64,000 nt of DNA from Blautia sp. OF03-15BH (GCF_003463065.1 NZ_QSCM01000004.1:62001-126000); one strand, 5' to 3'; counted from the stretch's first letter, positions 50,429-59,797 are shown. Notes: generated by a model from the letters alone, not told the origin. Translations and numbers: made by a program.

Positions 50429-50758
50429 TCATTGTCCTTCTTTTTTAAGCTTGTCTTTCAGATATTGTCTTACATCCGTGCCTCCGGTCTCGCAGATCGT
50501 TTCTTCCACAATACCGGTGACCAGATCGACTGCTTCCTCATAGCCTACGGCGATTCCGACGATCAGAGGAAGGTTTCGTCTCAAAGCCTTCTGTTTCAGA
50601 AGATGGGAAGGCAGAATATCAAAAAGATCCTTTCCGTTGGAAGCCAGGGTCACCAGATAAATATTCAGCATCCCGGCACCGCATTTCAGTTTCCAGATGA
50701 TCTTTGACTGTTTTTTCGCGGCCTCAGGCCCTACGTAAAGCTTTCCGTACCATTTCAT
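50429..50758 (-). CDS. Uncharacterised conserved protein (DUF6145-like)
   Basis: 109 aa from the ATG at 50758. It begins MKWYGKLYVGPEAAKKQSKI and continues with LKCGAGMLNIYLVTLASNGKDLFDILPSHLL and PLIVGIAVGYEEAVDLVTGIVEET; a compact soluble protein with no catalytic motif I can name. An AAAGGAGG lies ~30 bases upstream of this ATG and does not fit it well, so the longer frame starting at 50812 remains possible. It opens the DUF2953-gerW operon. The DUF number is a recollection, not verified. Confidence 0.72.
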   Translation of the reverse strand: MKWYGKLYVGPEAAKKQSKIIWKLKCGAGMLNIYLVTLASNGKDLFDILPSHLLKQKALRRNLPLIVGIAVGYEEAVDLVTGIVEETICETGGTDVRQYLKDKLKKEGQ

Positions 50759-50890
50759 AGAATCTTCTTTCAGACCCTGAGGTCTTTGCCTCCTCCTTTG
50801 GATCATTTCCATAATTTCCGTTTTTATACAGCCGGATCACTGTCTGCTTTTTATTTTAACAGATTTTCCATTTTATTTCACTACTTTTTT

Positions 50891-50935
50891 CAAAAAGAAA
50901 ACTGCCGCACCGGCTTTTTAAACCCATGCAGCAGT
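50891..50935 (-). terminator. Terminator of the NUDIX gene
   Basis: A 9-bp stem ACTGCTGCA/TGCGGCAGT (50927-50935 with 50901-50909, one wobble) then TTTCTTTTTG. Confidence 0.8.
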
Positions 50936-50944
50936 TTCTGCTCT

Positions 50945-51397
50945 TTAAAAGTACTTTCTGCTTCCCCAGAGATTCCTTTTTTTCAGGTCCAGATACTCAT
51001 TATACGCACGCTCCAGTATCTGTTTCTCATTGGAAAATTTCAGCAGGTGATAGGCTTCATGAAACTTATAATAGCCTGAATCCACAAAATATTCTTCACG
51101 TTGTGGTTTGCTGTAATAGCTGTCTGACATCATGAGGTACCAGTGTACATCCTTGGATACCGTATTTTCCGGCACATTAAATGTATACTGGCTTTTGCCG
51201 ACATATTTGATGATCGACGCGTGAACGCCTGTCTCCTCCAGCACCTCCCTTGTTGCTGTGTCCTTATACTCTTCACCAGCCTCTACAGTTCCTTTTGGTA
51301 AAACCCAGCCCTCGTACTTGTTCTTGTAACTCTTGTAGAGAAGCAGGATTTTCCCACGAAATATGACCACACCGCCACAGCTCGTTGCCTCGATCAT
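50945..51397 (-). CDS. NUDIX hydrolase
   Basis: 150 aa. The Nudix box GTVEAGEEYKDTATREVLEETG (GX5EX7REUXEEXGU, here given in part) is intact. It is preceded by CGGVVIFRGKILLLYKSYKNKYEGWVLPKG, typical of the diadenosine-polyphosphate (Ap4A)/MutT-like branch. It hydrolyses a nucleoside diphosphate linked to some group X; the substrate is not readable. AGGAGG precedes the ATG. It has its own promoter and terminator, so it is monocistronic. Confidence 0.92.
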   Translation of the reverse strand: MIEATSCGGVVIFRGKILLLYKSYKNKYEGWVLPKGTVEAGEEYKDTATREVLEETGVHASIIKYVGKSQYTFNVPENTVSKDVHWYLMMSDSYYSKPQREEYFVDSGYYKFHEAYHLLKFSNEKQILERAYNEYLDLKKRNLWGSRKYF

Positions 51398-51441
51398 TGC
51401 AATTCCTCCTGTTATGCGTTGTGCATGATAAAACTGATTTA

Positions 51442-51470
51442 AGTATAACTCTTTGCGTCCATTCAGTCAA
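51442..51470 (-). promoter_or_regulatory. Promoter of the NUDIX gene
   Basis: TTGACT (51465-51470), 17-base spacer, TATACT (51442-51447). Confidence 0.82.
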
Positions 51471-51488
51471 CCCCGGCTTTTTTGTCTG

Positions 51489-53048
51489 TCAATAGCCATA
51501 CTTGTTCTGATAATACGTATCAAAAACATACTTCGCGATCGGAACCGCCGCTGCGCTTCCGGAACCGCCGTCCTCAGCGATGACAGCAATGGCAAGATCC
51601 GGGTGATCCACATTGCTGTAACCTACAAACCAGCTGTGGGTACCGCGCTCGCCGGATGCTGTATCGTATTCGGCCGAACCGGTTTTTCCGGCAGCCGTAT
51701 AGGAGGCACCGGAAAGAGCACTGGCCGTACCGCTCTTTACCGTAGTGACCATATAGTTTCCGATCGTTTCCGCCTCAGCCGCAGACATGACGGAAGCGTA
51801 GCTGGAAGGCTTGAAGGTCTTCACCTCATCCCCGTCATAGGTGGAAATGCTGTCCACATAATACGGCTTCATAAGTGTTCCTCCATTTGCAACAGCAGCG
51901 GCTACCATAGCCATCTGAAGCGGTGTCGCCAGCGTATCTCCCTGTCCGATGGCAGTGGTCATCTCTTCTCCATAGGAAGCATCCTCTGCCAGTGTAAACC
52001 GGCTGGCTGCAGAAGCCATATGGATCGAGAGATCCTTGTTAAAGCCAAAGGATTCGCAGATCTTTTTGAATTCGCTGTTGTCCAGTTCCATGCCGATGGT
52101 GGCAAAAGCACCATTACAGGAATTCTTGAAGGCGGTCTCCAGATCCTCCAGTCCATGGACGGAACCGGCATAACAGGTGATATTGACATCATCCTTGCTG
52201 ACCAGACCTTCACAGTTAAAGGTAAAATTCTGGTAATCTCCCGGGTGCTGGCGCATATAAGCCAGTGTCGTCAGGATCTTAAAGGTAGAACCCGGCGGAT
52301 AGAGTCCCTGCACCGCCCGGTTCAGAAGCGGACTTCCGGAGTTTTCGGAATTTAAAGCTTCCCAGTCCTCCGAAATAGAAGCAGGATCGAAATCCGGCTT
52401 GGAAACCATAGCCAGAACCCGGCCGGTAGACGGTTCCAGGACCACAACAGCTCCGCTGTAATTTCCAAGTGCATCATAGGCCGCACGCTGCAGCAGCGTA
52501 TCAAGACTTAAATTCACACTGTCACCCTGGATCTTCACATCCTGTGCCTCGTTTTTGATCTGCTCAAAAAGAGAGGCATGACAGGAAGTAAGCTCCGTAT
52601 TGTAAGTAGCCTCTGTGCCGGAACGTCCGTTGCTGGCATAACCGACCACATGGGAAAACAGCCGGCCATAAGGGTAAGAGCGACTCTCACTTCCATCTTC
52701 CGCCACATTGGTGACTGCCAGAAGTTCTCCGTCCGAAGAATAAATGCTTCCCCGGATGACCATGGTATCCTTATTATCCTGTTTGGTGTTATAGCTGCTG
52801 CTGTTGATCGTCTCCCGGTCTGCAATATTAAAGTAGACCAGATAGGCGCAGAGACTTAAAAACATCAGTACAAAAAAGTAGCTGGCTTTCGCAAAGACCT
52901 TATTCTGTTCTTTTCTGGATTCGGAAGCCTGTTCCGTTTTTATTTTCTTCTTTTTGCTTTTTTTCTTTTTCCCGGAGGCTTTCTCCTCCGCAGTGGCATC
53001 CTCAGCGGGATTTTCTTCATAAACTGCATCGATGTCTTTCTTTTTCAT
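51489..53048 (-). CDS. Class B penicillin-binding protein (PbpA/FtsI-like transpeptidase)
   Basis: 519 aa. The cytoplasmic N-terminus is lysine-rich (KKKKSKKKKIKTEQ), followed by one membrane anchor (FFVLMFLSLCAYLVYF), a dimerisation/pedestal region (GSIYSSDGELLAVT) and a transpeptidase domain with the motifs STFK (SXXK), SCN (SXN) and KTG (AGKTGSAEY). It crosslinks peptidoglycan strands made by the SEDS partner encoded just upstream. The start at 53048 follows GAGGAGGG; a GTG at 53063 lies in that site. Elongation, division or sporulation role (PBP2/3/SpoVD-like) is not decided. Confidence 0.93.
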   Translation of the reverse strand: MKKKDIDAVYEENPAEDATAEEKASGKKKKSKKKKIKTEQASESRKEQNKVFAKASYFFVLMFLSLCAYLVYFNIADRETINSSSYNTKQDNKDTMVIRGSIYSSDGELLAVTNVAEDGSESRSYPYGRLFSHVVGYASNGRSGTEATYNTELTSCHASLFEQIKNEAQDVKIQGDSVNLSLDTLLQRAAYDALGNYSGAVVVLEPSTGRVLAMVSKPDFDPASISEDWEALNSENSGSPLLNRAVQGLYPPGSTFKILTTLAYMRQHPGDYQNFTFNCEGLVSKDDVNITCYAGSVHGLEDLETAFKNSCNGAFATIGMELDNSEFKKICESFGFNKDLSIHMASAASRFTLAEDASYGEEMTTAIGQGDTLATPLQMAMVAAAVANGGTLMKPYYVDSISTYDGDEVKTFKPSSYASVMSAAEAETIGNYMVTTVKSGTASALSGASYTAAGKTGSAEYDTASGERGTHSWFVGYSNVDHPDLAIAVIAEDGGSGSAAAVPIAKYVFDTYYQNKYGY

Positions 53049-53069
53049 TGGATCCCTCCTCACTGCCGT

Positions 53070-54701
53070 TTATCTCTCATCATATCCATCTCTCGTCGTT
53101 CTGTTCCCGGGCATATAAAGATCCGGGCCGGACGATTGCGGATCCGGAAAATCCTCGTCATAGCCTACCTGCTGATAAGGTCTGTAGCCATTCTCATAGC
53201 CATCTTCCTCATAAGGATAGTCATTTTCCGGATAACCGCCGCCATTTCCTTCATAAGGGTAACCATTGTCATACCCGTCTTCCGGATAAGGATAGGGATA
53301 CCCGTTCTCATCATACCCGTACGGAGCGTAATCGTCCGGCCCCGGGTAAAAATTTCCGTATTCATCATAATAGCCGTATTCCCCGTCCGGATACTCTCCC
53401 CGTTCCTCCTTTCGGGAAATATAAAAGCCCTGAACGATAGCAAACATAATGATCGTACTCATAATGGAGCTTCCTCCATAGCTGATGAGCGGAAGGGTCA
53501 CACCGGTAGAGGGGATCATCTTCATGGCTCCGCCGACCGTCAGGAAGACCTGCACGGAAAAAGTACAGCCAAGCCCCAGAGAGGCAAGTCTGGCAAATTT
53601 GTTTTCCATCTTAAATGCAATATTTACAAACATGATAAAACAACTCATATAAATAAGGATCAGGCAGATTGCAAAGAAACCGCCCAGCTCCTCGCAGATG
53701 GCAGAAAACATAAAATCCTGCTCCACAATGGGGATCATGGTCGGAGACCCCTGATAAAGCCCCGTTCCGAACCAGCCTCCTGCACCAATGGCAAAAAGGG
53801 ACTGGGCCACCTGATAACCATCTCCGGTATAAGAGGCAAACGGATCCTTCCAGACCTGTACACGGACACGCACATGACTGAAAAGGAAATAAGCCGCCAC
53901 AGACGCCACCACGCCCGCTGCAATCCCAAGAGCCAGATAACGCCAGTTTCTCGTACCTACATAAAGCATGACCAGATAAGTCACAAAGAAGATCAGGGCG
54001 CTTCCCAGGTCCTTTGAAACCACCAGGATCAGCACATGAGCCGCTGCAATGGCCGTCGTGATGACCACATGTTTAAAGTCTGTATATTTTGCCAGAAGAC
54101 TGGCTGCTGCAAAGACGAAAATGATCTTTACAAACTCGGAAGGTTGAAAGGTAAAGCCGCCGATGCTTATGGACAGTTTGGAACCGTAGCTGAATTTTGC
54201 AAAAACAAGGACCACGCCTAAAAGACCGATGCCGCCCAGTGCATAAAGATACCCAAGCTTATCCAGAAATTTCAGCTTTTTGATCAGAATCGGAACGATA
54301 AGAGCCACCACCGTGGCAATCGCCAGAATTTTAAACTGCTTCATGGACTGATCGTAAGAGATACGGGTCAGCATGATAAAGCCAATGGTGATCAGCATAC
54401 ACATATTGTTGACCAGAAGCTTGGATGCCCTGGGATAAAGATTCCGGAAAAGCACCAGCACTGCTCCGAGATAGATGGCCTGTGCTCCGTAAAAATAAAA
54501 AAGCGTGGATTCATCCATCTTCAGGTAAAATACCGTGAAAGCGATAAAATGAATGGCAAACATCAGGACATTCTGTCTCAAAAACAGAAATTCCCTGGCC
54601 TCTTCATTTTTCTTTTTAAATATGATATAACTCTGCAGCGCATAAAGGGCAATGAGCACCAGCAGAACATATTTGGAAATGTCAATGATCAGTTTTGTCA
54701 T
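53070..54701 (-). CDS. FtsW/RodA/SpoVE-family SEDS glycosyltransferase with acidic Tyr-rich C-terminal tail
   Basis: 543 aa. About ten membrane segments and SEDS signatures are visible: SIGGFTFQPSEFVKIIF, SKDLGSALIFF, VAQSLFAIGAGGWFGTGLYQGS, VEQDFMFSAICEELGG and PLISYGGSSIM. It polymerises lipid II into glycan strands with the PBP encoded 22 bases downstream. Oddity: from about residue 430 the cytoplasmic C-terminus is a ~110-residue low-complexity tail rich in Y, G, P, D, E and N (GYPYPYPEDGYDNGYPYEG). The downstream PBP has a strongly basic cytoplasmic N-terminus, so the two could attract each other; this is inference. Confidence 0.92.
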   Translation of the reverse strand: MTKLIIDISKYVLLVLIALYALQSYIIFKKKNEEAREFLFLRQNVLMFAIHFIAFTVFYLKMDESTLFYFYGAQAIYLGAVLVLFRNLYPRASKLLVNNMCMLITIGFIMLTRISYDQSMKQFKILAIATVVALIVPILIKKLKFLDKLGYLYALGGIGLLGVVLVFAKFSYGSKLSISIGGFTFQPSEFVKIIFVFAAASLLAKYTDFKHVVITTAIAAAHVLILVVSKDLGSALIFFVTYLVMLYVGTRNWRYLALGIAAGVVASVAAYFLFSHVRVRVQVWKDPFASYTGDGYQVAQSLFAIGAGGWFGTGLYQGSPTMIPIVEQDFMFSAICEELGGFFAICLILIYMSCFIMFVNIAFKMENKFARLASLGLGCTFSVQVFLTVGGAMKMIPSTGVTLPLISYGGSSIMSTIIMFAIVQGFYISRKEERGEYPDGEYGYYDEYGNFYPGPDDYAPYGYDENGYPYPYPEDGYDNGYPYEGNGGGYPENDYPYEEDGYENGYRPYQQVGYDEDFPDPQSSGPDLYMPGNRTTRDGYDER

Positions 54702-54707
54702 ATTTTT

Positions 54708-57056
54708 CTACTCCACTCCCCGTTTGAAATGCCCCCGGGTAAACTCCGGAAGTGTTAAGGAAGCCGCTTCTCCCAGAAGGAACCTTTGGATATAGACTTC
54801 TGTGATCTTTTTTGCTTCCTCTGCTGTTTCTGTAGTAAAGGTCAGCCGTATTCCCGCAGGAGCCAGAGTCCGGATCTCTTTTTCCTGATCCGAAAGGTCC
54901 AGCGGAGCGGTATTGTAAATGATATTCATGCAGACGGAACAGTCATTCCAGACCGGGAAAGTCTTACCCTTCCGGTCTGTCAGGAAGGTGAACTCTTTCT
55001 TTTTGTTGCAGTTTCCCGTGGTCCTCTTCACGCACTGGGAAGAAAGCATCAATGGAGCCCTTCCGTAAACCACAAGTTCACTTCCTGCAAGGCCCCGTTC
55101 CGAAAGCTCCTGGCTGTTGAGTTCCAGCGGAGCGGTATCTCCGGAAAAGCCCTGCTCCTTTAAGAAGCTCCGCGCCTCCTGATTCCAGGAGTAAAGATTT
55201 GCATCGGCGATAAAAACTGCTCCCGGCATCTGCTCCTTAAGATAAGCCAGTTCCTCCAGATTGCGCACCAGAAAACCGTCCATGAAAGGAAGCTCGCGTT
55301 CTGCCTCTCCTGCCTGAAAAAGTCTTTTCTTATCCTCACGAAAAAGGGGAGGCATAGCAAGAAAACATTCTTTTCCCTGATGCTGGATATTTTTCCGAAG
55401 CTGCAGGAAGGCTTCCGGATCTTCCAGAAGAAGGTCACTTTCCAGATAGAACCGCCGGATCCCGTCCTGTGTAAGCAGACCTTCTGCCTGACGGATGTCA
55501 GAAACCAGAACCGACAGCTGAAGCACCGTTTCTTTCTCCCCGGAAAACGCTTCCGGAGCCAGTTTTTCCGGAACGTTTCTGTGGCAGCTTCTGATCCTCG
55601 CTTCTGAAAGCCTGAAAAGTCCCTCTCTTCGAAGCTCTTTTAAAGCCTGCACAGGAAGGAAACAGCCTTCATCCAGTTCGATGTCAAGCCGTTCAAAGGT
55701 AAATTCCGTATTTCCGGTCTTTCTAAGCTGCTTTTCTGCTTCCGCCTGTGTGAGGGCGGATCTCTGTGCCGGTTCTGCCGATGCACCCGACACTTCCAGT
55801 GAAATCCCGCCCCAGTTCAGGGAAAGTATAGCAGGTTTTCCAAGGGAGATTCTTAATTTCCCATTAAGTTTTTCCTTGCGGAAACCGAAATTCTGATAAG
55901 CCGAAAGCTCTGTAAGGAGCGCCGCATTCTGCGTCCGATGCAGGATATCCCCGGGAGCTACCCGCATGTCCCGTCCGGCCTTCATCTGAAATTCTTTACC
56001 GGAAGGGATCTCTGCATTCATCGTCGCACTCTCAAGAACATCTCCTTTATGAAGCTCCTCCAGCGCACGGGCTGTGATAAGGTTTTTCCGTACCGCCAGG
56101 ACTCTTGCTCCTTTGGTACCAAAGTGATTCTGGCGGAAGGTACTCATCATGCCTGCATTTCCCTTTGTCTTATAATAACCTTCTGAAAAACCGCCCCGGT
56201 TATAAAGATCCATCAGTTCCCGGATATCGTCCTCTTCCACCTGATAGTGCTTTGCACCTTTTTCCTGCAAAAGATCCAGATATTTCCGGTAGATCCTTGT
56301 GACACCGGCTGTATATTCCGGTCGTTTCATCCGTCCCTCGATCTTCAGGGAATAGACACCGGCATCCAGGATCTCCGGCAAAAGCTTCAGCGTACAGATG
56401 TCTTTCGGGCTTAAAAGGTACTCTCCCGCGCCTTTCGCTTTTTCAGAAAAATGCCAGGGCAGACGGCAGGGCTGGGCACAACGTCCGCGGTTTCCGCTTC
56501 TGCCGCCGATCATACTGCTCAAAAGACACTGACCGGAATAGGAATAACAGAGTGCCCCATGGACAAACGATTCAATCTCCAGACCCGTTTTTTCATGGAT
56601 CTTCCGGATCTCCGGAAGAGTCAGCTCTCTCGATGTCACCACCCGGGTAACACCAAAAGCTTCCAGAATGGCTGCCCCGTCCGCACTCTGGTCCGTCATC
56701 TGCGTGCTGGCATGGAGATCCAGATCCGGAAACTGACGCTTCAGATAACGAAGCACACCAAAGTCCTGAACAATGGCTGCATCCAGTCCGTGTTCATAGA
56801 AAGGAGCCAGAAAATCGTAGAGTTTTTCCATCTCCTGTTCCTTCAGAAGCGTGTTTACCGTCATATATAGTTTTACCCCGTGAAGGTGGCAGAAATCCAG
56901 AGCCTCGATCATTTTCTCCGTATCCGGATTCTCTGCATAAGCTCTGGCTCCAAACTGAGATCCTCCCATATAAACGGCATCTGCTCCCGCATTGACCGCG
57001 GCTGTCATACTCTCAAAAGACCCTGCCGGCGCCAGTAATTCTGCTCTTTTTCTCAT
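54708..57056 (-). CDS. U32-family peptidase/hydroxylase-type protein with C-terminal DUF3656
   Basis: 782 aa. The N-terminal U32 domain is clear: AELLAPAGSFESMTAAVNAGADAVYMGG, HGVKLYMTVNTLL, DLHASTQMT, EIESFVHGALCYSYSGQCLLSS and GNRGRCAQPCRLPW (the cysteine cluster CX6C...CXXXC). A DUF3656-type region and a C-terminal part follow. E. coli RlhA of this group hydroxylates 23S rRNA C2501 and others act with prephenate in tRNA; the substrate here is unknown. The start at 57056 has GGAGG nine bases upstream; the longer frame to 57152 overlaps the zapA terminator. Confidence 0.9.
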   Translation of the reverse strand: MRKRAELLAPAGSFESMTAAVNAGADAVYMGGSQFGARAYAENPDTEKMIEALDFCHLHGVKLYMTVNTLLKEQEMEKLYDFLAPFYEHGLDAAIVQDFGVLRYLKRQFPDLDLHASTQMTDQSADGAAILEAFGVTRVVTSRELTLPEIRKIHEKTGLEIESFVHGALCYSYSGQCLLSSMIGGRSGNRGRCAQPCRLPWHFSEKAKGAGEYLLSPKDICTLKLLPEILDAGVYSLKIEGRMKRPEYTAGVTRIYRKYLDLLQEKGAKHYQVEEDDIRELMDLYNRGGFSEGYYKTKGNAGMMSTFRQNHFGTKGARVLAVRKNLITARALEELHKGDVLESATMNAEIPSGKEFQMKAGRDMRVAPGDILHRTQNAALLTELSAYQNFGFRKEKLNGKLRISLGKPAILSLNWGGISLEVSGASAEPAQRSALTQAEAEKQLRKTGNTEFTFERLDIELDEGCFLPVQALKELRREGLFRLSEARIRSCHRNVPEKLAPEAFSGEKETVLQLSVLVSDIRQAEGLLTQDGIRRFYLESDLLLEDPEAFLQLRKNIQHQGKECFLAMPPLFREDKKRLFQAGEAERELPFMDGFLVRNLEELAYLKEQMPGAVFIADANLYSWNQEARSFLKEQGFSGDTAPLELNSQELSERGLAGSELVVYGRAPLMLSSQCVKRTTGNCNKKKEFTFLTDRKGKTFPVWNDCSVCMNIIYNTAPLDLSDQEKEIRTLAPAGIRLTFTTETAEEAKKITEVYIQRFLLGEAASLTLPEFTRGHFKRGVE

Positions 57057-57107
57057 CAATTTTTTCCTCCGCAAAATGCAGCCTCCACCTGTTGTAGAGA
57101 AAAGGTA

Positions 57108-57146
57108 AAAGGAAAGGCTGTCACACGTAAGCGCATGCAACAGCCT
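57108..57146 (-). terminator. Terminator-like hairpin after zapA
   Basis: A 7-bp outer stem AGGCTGT/ACAGCCT (57140-57146 with 57115-57121) with a partly paired 18-base loop, then TTCCTTTT. It is of modest strength. Confidence 0.65.
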
Positions 57147-57152
57147 CTGCAT

Positions 57153-57563
57153 TTATTTCCTGTTCCGTTCGTCTCTTTCTGTCTCCAGACGGACAACCTC
57201 TTTCTGAAGCTCCGTGTTCTCCTTTCGAAGTGCTTCCGCATCCTTCTCCTGGGTCTCCAGCTTGATCTGTGCGTTGATCAGTTCGTGCTTCAGATCATAA
57301 AGCTCCTTATCCTTTTCGGAAAGCTCTTCCTCCACCATTTCAACCTGTTTCTTGGCTTTGAAATAATCATCAGCAATGTTCAGCTCCAGAAGAATGCTCT
57401 TATTCTCCTTGGTCTGATGATTGTAACCGTCCAGTTTTTTAAACTCTGCGATCTTATTATTAATATATGTAGCAACCTTCTGCAGGTATTCCTCACTCTC
57501 GTACCCGCTCAAGGTAAAAATCTTGCCTGCAATCAGGACCTCCGTTTTATTTTTGGATGACAT
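57153..57563 (-). CDS. zapA: Cell division protein ZapA
   Basis: 136 aa. The ZapA N-terminal domain (TEVLIAGKIFTLSGYESEEYLQKVATYINNKIAEF region; residues 5-45) and LLLELNIADDYFKAKKQ are followed by an extended coiled coil to the C-terminus. It stabilises the FtsZ ring. It is longer than typical ZapA because of the coiled coil, which is normal for clostridial versions. The promoter at 57605-57632 lies just upstream. It probably leads into the U32/SEDS/PBP genes, with a hairpin between. Confidence 0.9.
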   Translation of the reverse strand: MSSKNKTEVLIAGKIFTLSGYESEEYLQKVATYINNKIAEFKKLDGYNHQTKENKSILLELNIADDYFKAKKQVEMVEEELSEKDKELYDLKHELINAQIKLETQEKDAEALRKENTELQKEVVRLETERDERNRK

Positions 57564-57604
57564 AAGCCCTTTTTCTTCCTTTCTTGGGTTGATTCTCTCT
57601 TACT

Positions 57605-57632
57605 ATTATAAACAAATTCCCCAAGATTACAA
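57605..57632 (-). promoter_or_regulatory. Promoter of zapA
   Basis: TTGTAA (57627-57632), 16-base spacer, TATAAT (57605-57610). Confidence 0.75.
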
Positions 57633-57654
57633 CATTTTTTTGCAACTATTCCAA

Positions 57655-58659
57655 TTATGCTTCCATATCCCTCTCACATCCCAGATGCTGATAGGCCAGA
57701 TCTGTCGCCATTCTTCCTCTGGGAGTCCGGTTCAGAAAGCCATTCTGGATCAGATAGGGTTCATAAACATCCTCAATGGTTCCGGAGTCCTCTCCGATGG
57801 CCGCTGCCAGAGTATCCAGTCCCACAGGGCCACCGTTAAATTTCTCGATCAGAGTCAAAAGAAGCCGTCTGTCCACCTGATCCAGTCCGCAGGTGTCCAC
57901 TTCCAGAAGATCCAGTGCAAAGGCTGCCACTTTCTGATCGATCTTCCCTTCATATTTTACCTGGGCAAAATCACGCACCCGCTTTAAAAGCCGGTTTGCC
58001 AGACGCGGCGTTCCCCTGGATCGTTTCGCAAGCTCCAGTGCTCCTGCCTCATCGATCTCCACATCCAGAAGGACGGCAGAACGGAGGATAATGGTCTTCA
58101 GCTCCTCCACCGTATAAAATTCCAGATGATGGATCACGCCGAAGCGGTCGCGCAGAGGTGCCGTCAGAAGACCGGCTCTGGTCGTGGCTCCCACCAGCGT
58201 AAATTTCGGAAGATCCAGCCGGATGGATCGGGCAGAGGAACCTTTTCCGATCATGATATCAATGGCAAAATCCTCCATGGCAGGGTAAAGAACCTCCTCC
58301 ACCTGCCGGTTCAGCCTGTGGATCTCATCCACAAAAAGAATGTCCCCTTCCTGAAGGTTATTCAGGATCGCAGCCATCTCTCCGGGCTTCTCGATCGCCG
58401 GGCCGGAGGTCACTTTCATGTGTACGCCCATCTCATTGGCAATGATCCCTGCAAGAGTGGTCTTTCCAAGACCCGGAGGACCATAGAAAAGCACATGATC
58501 CAGAGAGTCCCCTCTCTGCTTTGCCGCTTCAATATAGATCTTCAGATTGCTCTTTGCTTTCTCCTGGCCCACGTAGTCAGTCAAAAGCTTCGGACGGAGC
58601 GAGCCCTCATTTTTCTGATCTTCTTCTGTAATATCCGTAGTAATAATTCGTTTCGCCAT
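57655..58659 (-). CDS. ruvB: Holliday junction branch migration ATPase RuvB
   Basis: 334 aa. Walker A GPPGLGKTTLAGI, Walker B LFVDEIHRL, the arginine/sensor segments GATTRAGLLTAPLRDRFG and the C-terminal winged helix ending EPYLIQNGFLNRTPRGRMAT are intact. It forms hexamers that drive branch migration on junctions recognised by RuvA. AAGGAAG precedes the ATG. RuvC is absent as in most Firmicutes; RecU at 24 kb is the likely resolvase. Confidence 0.97.
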   Translation of the reverse strand: MAKRIITTDITEEDQKNEGSLRPKLLTDYVGQEKAKSNLKIYIEAAKQRGDSLDHVLFYGPPGLGKTTLAGIIANEMGVHMKVTSGPAIEKPGEMAAILNNLQEGDILFVDEIHRLNRQVEEVLYPAMEDFAIDIMIGKGSSARSIRLDLPKFTLVGATTRAGLLTAPLRDRFGVIHHLEFYTVEELKTIILRSAVLLDVEIDEAGALELAKRSRGTPRLANRLLKRVRDFAQVKYEGKIDQKVAAFALDLLEVDTCGLDQVDRRLLLTLIEKFNGGPVGLDTLAAAIGEDSGTIEDVYEPYLIQNGFLNRTPRGRMATDLAYQHLGCERDMEA

Positions 58660-58682
58660 ATGCTTCCTTTTCTGTTACTAAT

Positions 58683-59291
58683 CTACATCTTTTTCAATGC
58701 CGCTTTCAGGATCGCTTCTGTATCCATTTCTTCCGAAACAGCTGCTTTCTTTACCGCTTTCAAGGCATCGGCATTGGAATAACCGAGCGCTGTCAAGGCT
58801 TCCACCGCCTCTGCCTTTGCATCATTCATCACACCGGAGCCTGCCGGTATACTGCCCGCATTCTCAAGCCGTTTGTCAAAGGCCTCCTCCAGGCTGAATT
58901 TATCCTTGAGCTCCAGGATCAGCTTCTGAGCGGTCTTTTTCCCGATGCCAGGTGCTTTTGTGATCGTTTTTTCATCTCCGGAAAGCACGGCAAAACGGAT
59001 ATCATCCGCACTCAGGGCGGACAGAATACCCATAGCCGCTTTCGGACCGATGCCATTGACATTCAGAAGCAGCTTATAAACTTCAAGATCATCCGGGTGC
59101 AGAAAACCATACAGCTGCATGGCATCCTCTTTCACCAGAAAATACGTATGCAGACGAACCTCTTCCCCGTTCGGCGGCAGCGCCGAAAGGTCTCTTCCCG
59201 TCAGAAAAACACGAAGTCCAAAACCATTGACATCCAGAACGGCATAGGTATCCATGGCCTGTACCAGTTCTCCTCTTACATATGAAATCAT
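58683..59291 (-). CDS. ruvA: Holliday junction DNA helicase subunit RuvA
   Basis: 202 aa. The OB domain (MISYVRGELVQAMDTYAVLDVNGFGLRVFL region), helix-hairpin-helix motifs (LLNVNGIGPKAAMGIL, KAPGIGKKTAQKLILELKDK) and the C-terminal RuvB-binding domain (EAVEALTALGYSNADALKAVKKA) are all present. It binds four-way junctions as a tetramer. The start at 59291 forms an ATGA overlap with the preceding gene's stop. A much longer frame upstream is the overlap of that gene and is rejected. Confidence 0.97.
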   Translation of the reverse strand: MISYVRGELVQAMDTYAVLDVNGFGLRVFLTGRDLSALPPNGEEVRLHTYFLVKEDAMQLYGFLHPDDLEVYKLLLNVNGIGPKAAMGILSALSADDIRFAVLSGDEKTITKAPGIGKKTAQKLILELKDKFSLEEAFDKRLENAGSIPAGSGVMNDAKAEAVEALTALGYSNADALKAVKKAAVSEEMDTEAILKAALKKM

Positions 59292-59797
59292 GTACTGTAA
59301 CCTCTCTTCCCGATCCGCTTCAGGATCTCCGCATCCAGGCTGCCAATAACGGCTCCTGTCAGAACTCCGGCTCCAAAAAGCACCGGAAAATAATAAAAAA
59401 GACTGAAATTCTCTACTGCCAGAGAGCCTATCAGAAGCTGGCCGAGGTTGTGAGAAACGCCGCCCGCCATACTGATACCGAGACAACCAAATTTTCCACT
59501 TTTCTGAAGAAGCGCCATCACCGCAAGGCTCAAAAGCCCGCCCCCCAGACTGTAAAAAACAGCAGAAAGATTTCCAAAAAGAAAGCCAGCAAGTACGATA
59601 CGCACCACCGACACCAGAAATGCCTCCCTGAGGCCAAAAAGCTCCAGAGCTGCCAGCACCACCGCATTGGCAAGCCCAAGCCGGATCCCCGGGACGGGAA
59701 CCGGCAGGGGCACCAGAGACTCCACATAAGAGGCGATCAGTGCCAGCGCTGCCAGGCTTCCGTAAAAAGCCGGGGATCTTTTCTTTTTCTCTTTCAT
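59288..59797 (-). CDS. Gx transporter family membrane protein (HepS-I-like)
   Basis: 169 aa with about five membrane segments. PVPVPGIRLGLANAVVLAALELFGLREAFLVSVVRI is typical of this family (PF07456), also called heptaprenyl diphosphate synthase component I; VSHNLGQLLIGS is also conserved. It resembles ECF-type substrate-binding membrane proteins, but the substrate is unproven. The start at 59797 has AAGGGAG nine bases upstream; TTG at 59851 is unlikely. It normally pairs with NusG-II proteins and with FMN/quinone genes; here NusG-II is upstream and ruvA downstream. Confidence 0.85.
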   Translation of the reverse strand: MKEKKKRSPAFYGSLAALALIASYVESLVPLPVPVPGIRLGLANAVVLAALELFGLREAFLVSVVRIVLAGFLFGNLSAVFYSLGGGLLSLAVMALLQKSGKFGCLGISMAGGVSHNLGQLLIGSLAVENFSLFYYFPVLFGAGVLTGAVIGSLDAEILKRIGKRGYST

